Assembly: GCF_963855985.1 (NCBI RefSeq) | Contig: NC_087096.1 | Location: forward strand, 3,906,001-3,970,000 | DNA: 64,000 bases | Reading direction: 5' to 3' | From: Ostrinia nubilalis | Taxonomy: Eukaryota > Arthropoda > Insecta > Lepidoptera > Crambidae | The notes under the pieces: model-generated | The model's input: only the letters and a program-made list of their open reading frames with translations | Told to the model about the DNA's origin: nothing | The model's database searches: none | Shown here: piece by piece, positions 33,729 through 39,577 of the stretch | Layout of the letters: each line of letters begins with the position of its first letter | Position numbering within the stretch: position 1 is the first letter of the stretch | Position numbers and translations under genes: made by a program

Positions 33729-35568
33729 AATTTTACTGATTGCATTTTTGGCATCAGTATCGATCACTAATCACCCCCTGATAGTTATTTTGAAAATATA
33801 TTTCATGTACAGAATTGACCTCTCTACAGATTTATTATAAGTATAGATAAAGGATACATCGAAATTAATAATTACCATAGCATATACCTACGTGACATGC
33901 AATGTTTGCCACTTAGTGCGGTGGGACCATGGTTAAAATAAATTGGGGACATGTTGGGGGGACCACGGGTAAAAGCCGGTACTACCCGGCGTACTACCAT
34001 TACATCATTATCATCAGGTCAATTAATCCATAGCAGGAGGACGACCTCCTCTAAACCATAGGTATAAGGGACGATTTGGCATCATAATAATATGATATTA
34101 TCATTTATTTATGTAAAACTTATATGCACATAAGTCACAGTACATAAAGCGAATTTAAAAGCTCGCAGGAAGACGTACGACTTGGGGCAAATGGAAGATT
34201 TGACCTACACTCCTCACACTGGCCAGAGACGGGTTATGGAGGTCTGATGTTCGCATATTTCTAGTTTCTCCCTCAGTCGTATCTTATGACATCTTTTCGT
34301 GTGAGTTGACGCCTTTTAAAAAACTGACATCAGGAAATAATCTAGCCGCATAGCGGGATTATGAAGTGCAGCCTGAAAGCACTATTAAGCTCTTTTACAT
34401 AAAGTGCACTGTTTCAGTTTGACAATAAGATTTCATCTACACCAGCGGTTCCCAAACTTATATAGTCTACTGCCCACTTTGAGAATAAAATATTTTTTAA
34501 CGCCCCCCATTTTTGTAGTCAAGAGTCGAGCTCAGTCGGTGTCTAAGAGTCCTCCTAGTAAATGACGCCTCCCAAGCCTCTACACAACGTCCCGATTTTT
34601 TTTTCTGGGTCTCTTATCGCCCCCTTTAAGTCTGCAGCGCCCACAAGGGGGCGTTATTGCCCACTTTGGGAAAGACTGATCTACACTTAGAAAGAAGCCA
34701 CACAGTGCGGTGCCGCTGCGGCGCCTTGCATATAAAAATCAATGATATTCCAGACGGTGCGCACTTTGATTGAACGAGACAGTGCCGTATAGCGGCGCCG
34801 TATACCACATGTGTACGTACAGTGATGCAGCAAAATTTTTGCGGTGCGGCGCCGCACCTTACTCTGTGGCTTCTCTCTTACTTCTGTTATCTGGTGACAA
34901 AAAAGCTTAGACCCACCATTTTATTTTTTATTTATTTATTTTATTACGTATACAAAACAGGACAATGTCCTAAGCAATACAATGACAATATGAAATAAAA
35001 AGCAAAACCAGACATTATCCCAAAGCATGTATAGGTACACAACATGGAATATTGCCAAGCAGTTGTTGTAAAAATCATGCAAATGAATCTAAGCCTAAAA
35101 CTATTACAATTTTATTAAAAATATAGTTAAATTAATGTTACAGTCAGTTAACATTTTCTAAAAGGATGCCAATTGTTGACTTTTTGAATCGAGGTAAATT
35201 ATCATTAAATATATTTATTTTATTGTGATTAGAAACTGTGATTTCGTTGTACAGGCGACACATTCTTACAATAGGATTGAAATAAGAAGTGTTGTTTTTG
35301 TAAATCCGAAGAGTGAAGGTGTTTGAGAATGGACAACGAGATCTGGGCTTAATATTCAAATTGATAGAGGAGAGAAGACTAGGGGAGTCTGTGCGTGAGT
35401 TTATAATTTTAAAATTACAACACGATACAATTGTTCCAGGCGCCATCCAACAGCAAGCTGCGAGTGCCGCTCCAGATCAAGGTGCCGTACCAGATGGTGG
35501 TGTCGGACGCGGCCGGCGCGCGCCGCACCGTCACCGTTGACCCGCAGCGACGGGAGGTTCTCACGTAA
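3551..35568 (+). CDS. Gene A: ten-finger C2H2 zinc-finger protein, 11 coding exons, Combgap-like family (inferred)
   Basis: Splicing 3551-3569, 5146-5353, 13387-13553, 13874-14088, 14978-15191, 23167-23291, 29192-29360, 30068-30201, 31276-31462, 32495-32631 and 35440-35568 gives 1704 nt, one open frame of 567 aa plus TAA; every junction is GT-AG and phase-compatible. Fingers (Cys/His residues): ZF1 42/45/58/62, ZF2 70/73/86/90, ZF3 98/101/114/118, ZF4 126/129/142/146, ZF5 242/245/258/262, ZF6 269/272/285/C289, ZF7 338/341/354/358, ZF8 367/370/383 (degenerate), ZF9 446/449/462/466, ZF10 474/477/490/494. Most fingers share a KRKDHL-type helix. An acidic linker (about 147-203) carries VKEE, VKEE and IKEE, which match the SUMO consensus. 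Seen: a nuclear DNA-binding finger array. Known for such proteins: sequence-specific transcription factors. Inferred: relation to insect Combgap and to the convergent gene B. The target genes are unknown. Confidence 0.88.
3714..4897. mobile_element. TIR element with many GTTTTCGTCCA repeats
   Basis: The ends AGGGTAATTGCGC and GCGCACTTACCCT form imperfect terminal inverted repeats, flanked by TA. GTTTTCGTCCA or its reverse complement occurs at 3748, 4153, 4339, 4375, 4410, 4446, 4680 and 4871, with near-matches at 3731, 4290, 4638 and 4660. There is no transposase frame, so it is non-autonomous. Such arrays are typical of transposase binding sites, which is an inference here. It sits in gene A intron 1. 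Confidence 0.7.
5146..5353 (+). CDS. Gene A coding exon 2 (ZF1 and first half of ZF2)
   Basis: The acceptor is CTCTCTTTCAG and the donor is GTGGGT at 5354. It encodes finger 1 (YCCVEC) and the Cys pair of finger 2 (CRIC), and ends in phase 2. The exon-3 continuation supplies the helix and His pair of finger 2, which confirms the junction. An internal ATG at 5164 could serve as an alternative start. Confidence 0.88.
5360..5655 (-). repeat. Retroelement 3' end with (TTCTA)n tail
   Basis: Repeated TAGAA units at 5366-5385 followed by an AT-rich sequence look like the simple-repeat tail of a - strand LINE or SINE, starting only about 10 nt beyond the exon 2 donor. The 5' limit is uncertain. Confidence 0.45.
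5663..6730. mobile_element. Lepidopteran-type noncoding element with internal tandem units
   Basis: It starts with poly-A then CCGGCCAAGTGCGAGTCGG and ends with TACGGAACCCTAAAAA after a GACGGACGGACG microsatellite. GGGTTCCG occurs near both ends in inverted relation. The interior holds related units about 318 bp apart (AATTTCAAGATTCTGAGT at about 6117 and 6437). There is no coding frame. The layout parallels the Helitron at 32939-33847, but the class is uncertain. Confidence 0.6.
6828..7027 (+). mobile_element. Short Helitron-like element
   Basis: It begins TCCTACTAATATTATAAATG after an A and ends GCTATAG before a T, with AAACCGCGCGC near the 3' end. This is the same plan as the better-preserved copies at 24620-25097 and 52761-52988. 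The 3' terminus is slightly altered. Confidence 0.6.
7520..10968 (-). pseudogene. LINE ORF2: endonuclease and reverse transcriptase, split by one insertion
   Basis: The N-terminal 63 codons (10968-10780) carry the start of the AP-endonuclease domain (WNVRSLN, LNETWL). The frame resumes at 10255 and runs to 7520 with TSDH (endonuclease), RPISILP, YSRAFDCLHP, GVPQGSRLSP and the YADD catalytic box of reverse transcriptase. The two parts are in the same frame at codon boundaries on either side of 10256-10779, so about 974 codons are open apart from that insertion. The break makes this copy inactive. Confidence 0.85.
10256..10779. mobile_element. 524-bp palindromic element inserted in LINE ORF2
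   Basis: The ends CAATGCC and GGCATTG are inverted repeats. Longer inverted arms follow, from GGCGTC and a T/A run through CGCGCGGCCATCGACCAAAC to AACTCAGTCTGAACTGAGTT, around a unique centre near 10490-10560. There is no coding frame and no evident direct target duplication. Boundaries are set by the restored LINE reading frame. Confidence 0.8.
11181..12281 (-). CDS. LINE ORF1: PHD-finger, coiled-coil nucleic-acid-binding protein
   Basis: 366 codons open. Residues about 8-56 contain a Cys-rich PHD-like finger (CGGC, CMSC, WKCPLC). A Gln/Leu/Glu-rich coiled coil (about 150-205) and a C-terminal domain with YINERLTKHNR and FTWTRDGKI follow. This is the layout of CR1-type ORF1 proteins, which bind the element RNA. 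The frame is intact although the partner ORF2 is broken. Confidence 0.8.
   Translation of the reverse strand: MSTAQKICGGCKNTLPRRNVIQCMSCRLTYDLECANISQKLFDLMERKDRWKCPLCMSKQPKTGNTNTPIRNTEKEQQASSSTIPSGNTRGHIDSDANNVTFRSKTARLPADPTEDHLYTDNTETPVGDNAMLEELKRYMSELICSQTKSLREAITSLTDTIKAQNSRIEQLEGKVLELEGRPDVGILEEKIVHLQTEISIRDQAFLSNDVEIAGCPETGNENCLGLVLAIAKKIGVSLDERDVVSVERAGPIRLMTDSSRPRPLAVRLVHRATRDSLLHAARVRRDLNTEGLQLPSPVTPIYINERLTKHNRALFQRSRSLARDANFKFTWTRDGKIFTRQDQGKARHLLRSESDLLKVFGKVHV
12545..12612 (-). repeat. tRNA-like SINE head fragment (possible)
   Basis: On the - strand, TGGCTGATTGG resembles an A box, and GGTTCGAGCC about 40 nt later resembles a B box. No full SINE body is recognised. Confidence 0.3.
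13161..13342 (+). mobile_element. RTE LINE 3' fragment
   Basis: It matches the last 177 bp of the full-length RTE element (51985-52161) with modest divergence, including GCAGTGGACGTC and the (CGAA)n tail. It ends 44 bp before the exon 3 acceptor of gene A. Confidence 0.85.
13387..13553 (+). CDS. Gene A coding exon 3 (rest of ZF2, ZF3, start of ZF4)
   Basis: Acceptor TGCTTTTTAG at 13386; donor GTAAGT at 13554. It encodes LKRKEHLDRH of finger 2, all of finger 3 (CEDCGKAFKRREHLNIH) and the CSLC pair of finger 4. Phase 2 in, phase 1 out. Confidence 0.92.
13874..14088 (+). CDS. Gene A coding exon 4 (rest of ZF4, acidic linker)
   Basis: Acceptor TTGTTACAG; donor GTATTA at 14089. It completes finger 4 (FHRKDHLQKH) and then encodes an acidic region with VKEE, VKEE and IKEE motifs. 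It ends in phase 0, the phase used at each of the following module boundaries. Confidence 0.9.
14798..14922. mobile_element. 125-bp palindromic MITE
   Basis: ATGGTGCGTCCACACTGGGC at the left is inverted at the right end. The arms are over 50 bp, including GCGCGG and CTCGACATC blocks, with a short centre. It lies in gene A intron 4. Confidence 0.85.
14978..15191 (+). CDS. Gene A coding exon 5 (linker, ZF5, start of ZF6)
   Basis: Acceptor ATTTTGTAG; donor GTTAGT at 15192. A Ser/Pro-rich linker leads to finger 5 (CNICYKSYKRKDHLKIH) and then the CTGC pair of finger 6. Phase 0 in, phase 1 out. Confidence 0.9.
15240..16095. repeat. Two related lepidopteran-type repeat ends
   Basis: AATTGAGGACCTCCTCC near 15260 and AATTGAGAACCTCCTCC near 16050 are copies of the same end, which recurs at 47400-47430. 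Between 15780 and 16030 two related units carry GTTCAAATTGGTTTATAAT and GTTCAAATCGGTTCATAAT. This is noncoding. Confidence 0.55.
16100..19870. other. Intron 5 sequence, mostly unassigned
   Basis: No exon or coding similarity is seen. Minor items: a possible tRNA-like SINE remnant at 17270-17360 (- strand, B-box-like GTTCAATTCC), a direct duplication of TATCAAGGTTTAACACCATG at 17376 and 17412, and a small perfect palindrome at 17731-17756. Confidence 0.4.
19872..20084. mobile_element. Palindromic MITE
   Basis: GGGAGACCGAGGAGAGTTGT at the left is mirrored by its reverse complement at the right. The inverted arms continue through AGAGGAGAGTTGAGA and GACGATTTTTTGGAAC. Flanking TA on each side is compatible with a TA target. 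It is noncoding, in gene A intron 5. Confidence 0.85.
20090..22266. other. Intron 5 sequence, nothing recognised
   Basis: AT-rich, with a (CAA)n run near 20213-20227 and a GC-rich stretch near 20830-21000 with short open frames on both strands that show no protein motif. I see no gene here. Confidence 0.35.
22267..22314. repeat. Perfect 16-bp hairpin
   Basis: ATAGAGAAACACGGGT (22267-22282) and its exact reverse complement (22299-22314) enclose a 16-nt loop. It could be a MITE core or a structured RNA. It lies in gene A intron 5. Confidence 0.6.
23167..23291 (+). CDS. Gene A coding exon 6 (rest of ZF6, acidic tail)
   Basis: Acceptor TATTGTTGCAG; donor GTATGT at 23292. It supplies F, His and a final Cys for finger 6 (C2HC rather than C2H2), then an acidic tail. 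Phase 1 in, phase 0 out, exactly bridging exons 5 and 7, which otherwise cannot join. That is the main support for this less conserved exon. Confidence 0.85.
24248..27602 (-). pseudogene. LINE ORF2: endonuclease and reverse transcriptase, interrupted by a Helitron
   Basis: The first part (27602 down to 25098) contains AP-endonuclease motifs (HQNIQGLASK, CITEHWL, CGDFNVNLLD, TSDH) and reverse-transcriptase motifs (NYRPISILPALSK, DLSKAFDCVEH, GVPQGSILGP, FADD). The C-terminal part (24619 down to 24248) carries MKARASLRELFKEIG and NTRNKNKLAIP. The 478-bp Helitron at 24620-25097 separates them, and the frame is continuous across the empty site. Otherwise the ORF is intact. Confidence 0.85.
24620..25097 (-). 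mobile_element. Helitron-like element, tandem dimer
   Basis: On the - strand it begins TC (TCCCAACTAATATTATAAAT) after an A and ends with hairpin CGCGGGCGAAGCCGCG, then CTAG before a T, the Helitron signature with A^T insertion and no target duplication. It holds two head-to-tail units 229 bp apart, each with a (CAGA)n microsatellite. It interrupts LINE ORF2. There is no coding capacity. Confidence 0.88.
27590..28083 (-). pseudogene. LINE ORF1, 5'-truncated
   Basis: The frame is open up to about 28083 and ends overlapping the ORF2 start by about 13 nt. Segments such as CKIILCTLPYVNSGYN and DALLLLDIN suggest an SGNH/esterase-like ORF1 C-terminal domain, as found in some CR1-group LINEs; this assignment is tentative. 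The N-terminal portion is missing. Confidence 0.5.
28085..28980. other. Intron 6 sequence, nothing assigned
   Basis: It contains a short GAGAGAAGAATAAC / GGTTGTCTG stretch resembling a LINE tail seen at 45210, near 28090-28110. No other feature is recognised. Confidence 0.35.
28981..29130 (-). mobile_element. tRNA-derived SINE
   Basis: On the - strand, ATAGCCCAACGGTGA fits an RNA polymerase III A box and GGTTTGATCCC fits a B box. The body through ACCCACTCGTAACACAAAC is shared with the copy at 30829-30965. Confidence 0.65.
29192..29360 (+). CDS. Gene A coding exon 7 (ZF7, start of ZF8)
   Basis: Acceptor TTTTCCTTCTAG; donor GTAAGT at 29361. It encodes finger 7 (CVVCHRRFKRKQHLKVH) and the CSLC pair of finger 8. 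Phase 0 in, phase 1 out. Confidence 0.9.
29800..30000 (+). mobile_element. RTE-type LINE 3' fragment
   Basis: Shares GGCCGATGGGGCAG, CAAGGTGGACCGACG and CAGCAGTGGACGTCC with the C-terminal end of the RTE family at 51950-52140, but ends in a GATGATGATG tail instead of (CGAA)n, so it is a different subfamily. It ends 67 bp before gene A exon 8. Confidence 0.75.
30068..30201 (+). CDS. Gene A coding exon 8 (degenerate ZF8 half, linker)
   Basis: Acceptor CTCTTGCAG; donor GTAAGT at 30202. It completes finger 8 with a His at the expected spacing, but the last ligand is displaced (KHDC), so zinc binding may be weak or lost. A polar Gln/Glu/Lys linker follows. Phase 1 in, phase 0 out. Confidence 0.87.
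30421..30528. mobile_element. MITE, family member 1
   Basis: CCGTTTTCACCATCAATCCC at the left is inverted at the right, and ACCCCTATG/CATAGGGGT also pair. A second diverged copy lies at 31543-31846. It is noncoding, in gene A intron 8. Confidence 0.8.
30829..30965 (-). mobile_element. tRNA-derived SINE, second copy
   Basis: CTCGTGGTAAACTAAATATG and the GATCGAACCC B-box complement match the copy at 28981-29130. It is in gene A intron 8. Confidence 0.62.
30977..31188. mobile_element. Long-arm palindromic MITE
   Basis: Inverted arms of about 100 bp: the left GTGAGCACGTA through ATTTTGTCCAATGACCCCAA and AATTATATTGCTGTCGC mirrors the right. Ends TATAG/CTATA. It is noncoding, 88 bp before gene A exon 9. 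Confidence 0.88.
31276..31462 (+). CDS. Gene A coding exon 9 (ZF9, start of ZF10)
   Basis: Acceptor TTCTCCCCAG; donor GTAAAA at 31463. An acidic lead-in is followed by finger 9 (CRFCQKPFKRRDHYKIH) with a TGVK-type linker, then the CPDC pair of finger 10. Phase 0 in, phase 1 out. Confidence 0.92.
31543..31846. mobile_element. MITE, family member 2
   Basis: ATGCCCGTTTTCATCATC at the left and GATGGTGAAAACAGGCAT at the right form terminal inverted repeats shared with 30421-30528. Its centre is longer. It lies in gene A intron 9. Confidence 0.72.
32495..32631 (+). CDS. Gene A coding exon 10 (rest of ZF10, basic tail)
   Basis: Acceptor TCTTCCTCAG; donor GTGAGT at 32632. It completes finger 10 (FYRKDHLQKHSQTH), then gives a Lys/Pro-rich basic stretch that could act as a nuclear localisation signal. 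Phase 1 in, phase 0 out. The donor lies directly against a MITE insertion that begins at 32643. Confidence 0.92.
32643..33979. mobile_element. MITE in the exon 10 splice-donor zone, with a nested Helitron
   Basis: CCGGCTTTTACCCGTGG and its reverse complement bound the element. The inner arms (CCATGGTCCCACCGCAC / its complement) also pair. TACTAC directly repeats at 32637-32642 and 33980-33985 as a target duplication. The left duplication overlaps the last base of the GTGAGT donor of gene A exon 10, which stays intact. A Helitron occupies 32939-33847. Confidence 0.85.
32939..33847 (-). mobile_element. Helitron-like element with five 135-bp repeats
   Basis: On the - strand it starts TCTATACTTATAATAAATC after an A and ends GGCCGCTAG before a T. 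The interior holds five units (CCCGCTAACTCCCGTTCCCG at about 33024, 33159, 33294, 33428, 33562) with a period of 134-135 bp, followed by a long (CAGA)n run at 33686-33725. It has no coding frame. Confidence 0.8.
34692..34875. mobile_element. Imperfect palindromic MITE
   Basis: AGAAGCCACACAGTGCGGTG and GTGCGGCGCCGCACC... GTGGCTTCT pair as inverted arms, with GC-rich GGCGCC blocks in both. It is in gene A intron 10. Confidence 0.65.
34918..35430 (-). pseudogene. LINE reverse-transcriptase C-terminal fragment
   Basis: On the - strand an open frame (about 100 codons) carries CPFSNTFTLRIYKNNTSYF and NPIVRMCRLYNE, typical of the C-terminal end of LINE ORF2, followed by a TA-rich tail near 34920. 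It is 5'-truncated and reaches to about 10-20 nt from the exon 11 acceptor of gene A. Confidence 0.6.
35440..35568 (+). CDS. Gene A terminal coding exon 11
   Basis: Acceptor ATTGTTCCAG. It has 42 codons, then TAA at 35566-35568. The GC-rich coding composition contrasts with its flanks. The peptide (KLRVPLQIKVPYQMVVSD and a basic Arg-rich end) has no finger. An old LINE fragment reaches to about 10-20 nt from the acceptor. Confidence 0.87.
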   Translation, partial: APSNSKLRVPLQIKVPYQMVVSDAAGARRTVTVDPQRREVLT

Positions 35569-36735
35569 ACACGACTTTAAATCGAGACAATAGGAACTGT
35601 ACCTCTATGCATGAACAACTTTCGTCTTCGAATCGTTTGAATTCTCAAAAAAGTTTCGTGCAACCATTTCTCATACTAAGTTCACTTTACGACACGTTAA
35701 CAAGGGCGCTGTTGTAGTTTTCGTACTAAGTCTTTTGATGGCGATTCGAATACGCAAACGATTCGAACTCGATAGTTTTTCGTGCTAGCCGTACTGACGC
35801 CCGTATTTACAAACGATGCTTGCTTACGTGAAAGTTGAATACTTTGTGATTTCGGTTCGTATGTAACCCCGTGCGTTCACGCGCACTAATACGGGCGTGA
35901 GCGTGACTCTTTCAAACGGCATCACATTTTATTGCTGGGACAATAGAAACTGACAGTCTTCTAAACGAAGCCGGTTAACATTTGACAAAACATTGAGTAG
36001 GTATGTCTCGGAAAATTTGAGTTAGGCCTCCCACACTAGCATCTTTCGAACGTCTTCTTGCCAGCGCCCACACAGCGTCAACGCAGCGCTGATTCAACGT
36101 CATCGCGACTCCAGCGCAACGTTTTTTTCGTAGGAGTACTCGTATAAGTAACGTAAAAAAATATCAAACGAACTGAGAACTTTCTTTCGTTGAAGTCGGC
36201 TTAATTTAATTTCCGAATTCTGTTAGCATGCAAACCGCTTAAACACATCAATATGACCTTAATTATAATAAAAAAAGATATCAATGAGTAGGTTCAACCA
36301 TTCGTTGTAGAGTTTACGCAGAATGATTTAAAAGTTATTCCTACATCGTTAACTTTATTCGTGTGCGATTTTTTTCTAATCCATGACGAATTTAGAATTC
36401 GATTACTTAAAAATATACAACGGAATCTCGAGTCATTTATGGGTCGTACTTTGCGCCTTTTAATTGTAAAACAAATATACGAGTAGGTACATTCATTATT
36501 GTGTATTGATTAAATTGTTCAATTGTAAATAAATATCAGAGATTAGTAATAGGTATTTACAGTGCCTCTAAATAGGTATAAACTTGTTTGGACGGACATC
36601 GTTACTAAATCATGAAATATTTTTTTCTCTGCTAAAACACCACTGAAATTAAATGAAGGATAGTTTCTTTACAATTAAACAATTTCCTACGAGGTTCTCG
36701 TCAACAATTAACAAATAAGTTTAACATAACTGTAC

Positions 36736-36998
36736 AATTGAGGGGTACAGGGGCAAAACAAGGAATGTCCCTAAAATTCAAAAGTATATTTTTGATGGCA
36801 ATATTTTCGATTTCCCGCGTATTTTTATTTGAAATTATACAAAAAGCGTAAAAACAAGTAATAGTTAGTCATATGTATTCATATTAGTAGTTTATAATTT
36901 TAAGTGACACATAAGAATATTTTAAACTTTTTTAAATGTTCATTACGTAACTTTTTGTTTTTGTGACATTTCTTGTTTTGCCCCTGTACCCTTCAATT
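36736..36998. mobile_element. MITE in the predicted gene A 3' UTR
   Basis: AATTGAGGGGTACAGGGGC and CCCCTGTACCCTTCAATT are near-perfect inverted ends, followed by AAAACAAGGAATGTC / GACATTTCTTGTTTT. It is noncoding. Confidence 0.82.
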
Positions 36999-37364
36999 TT
37001 GAGTTCCATACTTTACCGTCCATCCAGCACATCTCCGTCAGAAATAATAAAAGTATTGATTTAAATTAAAATACCTTAACTGTTAGATACGAAATACTGA
37101 ATTAATTTGCTATATTTATGCCAAATTGACTTGCTTAATAATCATGTTATATCCACACTGTTAAAAAGTACTTCATGCCAAAATCTTTAAAAAAACGTTA
37201 AATGAAAGTTAGTTAGGGCCTTAATTGGACGATAGTCTTTAAACAGGGTCCAAATAATACTGACTTTGTAATTATAAATGTACAAATTAATGATCTCAAA
37301 TAGGCTAATACTTTTGAGATGTACATATCTTTGTCAATCCATGGATTTCAAATTTTTATTACTT

Positions 37365-37572
37365 AGGCTCAGAACAGACGGTGAAACGCAACTGCAACGC
37401 AACTGCAACATTCTAATGATTCTGTCTGATGAATGAAACTGAAACTGAAACTGAAAGTTTCAAACTGGTCGCGTCATGTGTGATCTTTCAGCGGACGCTA
37501 TGGCAGAAACTTAGATGCAACTCAAAAGTAACTAGCAGTTGCAGTTGCGTTTCACCGTCTGTTCTGGGCCTT
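37365..37572. mobile_element. Second MITE in the predicted gene A 3' UTR
   Basis: CAGAACAGACGGTGAAACGC and GCGTTTCACCGTCTGTTCTG are inverted ends, with GCAACTGCAAC / GTTGCAGTTGC continuing inward. A short (TGAAAC)n run is in the centre. It ends about 150 bp before the AATAAA signal. Confidence 0.85.
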
Positions 37573-37745
37573 ATAGATTTTAGTTATAAGGTCACGCGTT
37601 GTGCCATGTACCAAATATCATGTTAAGAATACTATAGTTTATATTTGGAGTTCCTCGATTTTCGTCTAACTTATGTTGTGATCTTGTCGAGTAAGGTTAA
37701 TATTGTAATAAATTTCGAATTTAATAAAGTATTTTGCACTTATAA

Positions 37746-39527
37746 CTTGTCTTATTTTAATTTATTCATTCATATGTAAATTCTATGCTGTTGTATCATA
37801 AGTACGGAATAATAATTAATTAAGTCCAACTTTTTGATGTTTTTTACCAGTGAACTCGTTAGTTAGACTGGTTAGAGACGGTCTAACGGTAACTTACACC
37901 TCCCCACGCGAATTACATGTGGCAATGTGAAGGTAAATAATAGGTATTAAGTTATGTTGTAACTTTGAGACTTTAAAAACAAACAAAGTGAATATCTGGA
38001 ATTACTGTTTATTAAGCACAAGATCAAAAAAACGGAAGCACAATTTACTATTTCTATGTTTCTTTAATTTTTGTATAATATGATCTGGAAATACTTCGAC
38101 ATAAATTAATCCGGTTCGAATTCAGTAGGAGTAGAACTTTTTTCACGGAAAAAAGTTCAATTAAATTTACTTAGTACATTGAAAAGGCTTGAAAACGCTT
38201 TTTCTGAATAGGATAAAGTAACTATAAAGTTATTTATACGTACACTTTTTGGTCATTAGAATCGCGATTTCCAAAAACAGGCGATACTTATACATATAAT
38301 ATGTACATTATATTTCTTCATATCACTTGTTATTTTACGAAGTAAATCATTGTCTGAAAGTGTTAAATAGTTACCTAAGTTTTAATCTACTATTAAATTA
38401 ACATTATCCTTGACCAAGATTCTATTTCATGTACACAGTCATATTTGAGAATTTATGTTTATGTGTTTACCAATTACTTTAAGAATTGTAGATTTATTTA
38501 TATGGAAGAAATATTGCTTTTATGTTAAACTGCGACTTAGATCTACATACACTTTAAATTCTTAAGTACATTTATTTATTTTTTTGTACTTTCCATATCA
38601 AGTTTTCACTTTGGAACGCTTACCTAAAAAGATCTGACCGTTCTATAAAAATATGATTTTCATCTAAAGCTGCTCGTAGTTTTTATAACGTATTTTACAT
38701 TTTTAAAGGATTTACGTAACTATACAATGTTATATCTGTAGTACTATAATCAATATAATAATTACACATTTTTATGGTCACTGTGAACTCAAGTTTGGAA
38801 GAAAATATACGCCTTTCTAAACATAAACAATTTAACAATTATAAATAATCCAAAAACGATCCGAAACAGACCCTCAGAGGTCGCCAACAAGTAAATATAA
38901 AAAATATTTATTCCATAAAATTTTCGATAACAATAAAAAATATAAAATCAACAGAATAATCACAGCTATCACAATATGTTTGCTTTATCAAATAGTTTTA
39001 AAGTATCACTTTAGAATTTCCTAATTTATGTAATAATTTAGTTAAAACAAATATCGAAGACGGAGCGAAGTATCTACAGATTGTAGTTTTACTTCTTATT
39101 CGATAGTAATATAATTATTTACAAAGAAACTGATAGTGGAAGAGAGACATTACCTACCTCATTTTAAATTTTTAGAAGCCCTATCTTTTGATTTTAAATT
39201 GCTTTTATCACTCAATAACATCAATGAATTAATGTTCTGTCACATTTGGTTAAGAGCTTAATAAATATATTAAAGTTTAGCAATGGCGCATCTCTCACTT
39301 GAAACAAACTTATTTTCAAGTTCATATTAGATTCTATAAACTATCTATCATTCATTATTGTGTCATAGCGTTAAAGATATTCATACACGAACCATGGGTC
39401 TGTTTATGCGTGAGTAACGTCATTTGTAGCTGCAGACGGTTGGGGCATGCTCTGGTGATCAGAAGCCGTCCTTGGCGGCTTGTATGAGCGACATCAGGTC
39501 CGGGCGGTCGCAGTCGGGCGAGTCTGG
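37746..39527 (-). other. Convergent intergenic region and gene B 3' UTR (predicted)
   Basis: AT-rich. On the - strand, AATAAA (TTTATT at 38908-38913) is a possible end of gene B, giving a 3' UTR of about 0.6 kb. No other gene is seen between the two convergent genes. Confidence 0.4.
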
Positions 39528-39577
39528 TCAGGACGGCGCCGACGCGGTGTCTGACGCATCCAGGGTCGTCGTGGTGT
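39528..39577 (-). CDS. Gene B terminal coding exon 10
   Basis: Acceptor TCCTTCTAG. Sixteen codons (Thr/Ser/Ala-rich) end in TGA at 39530-39528. It is short, supported by phase and acceptor only. Confidence 0.7.

Larger units (their letters stand above)
35569..37745 (+). other. Gene A 3' UTR (predicted)
   Basis: Downstream of the stop codon the sequence is AT-rich, with AATAAA at 37707-37712 and 37723-37728; the second is the best candidate polyadenylation signal. Earlier AATAAA-like sites near 36525 could give shorter ends. Two MITEs (36736-36998 and 37365-37572) would lie inside the longer UTR. Confidence 0.5.
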
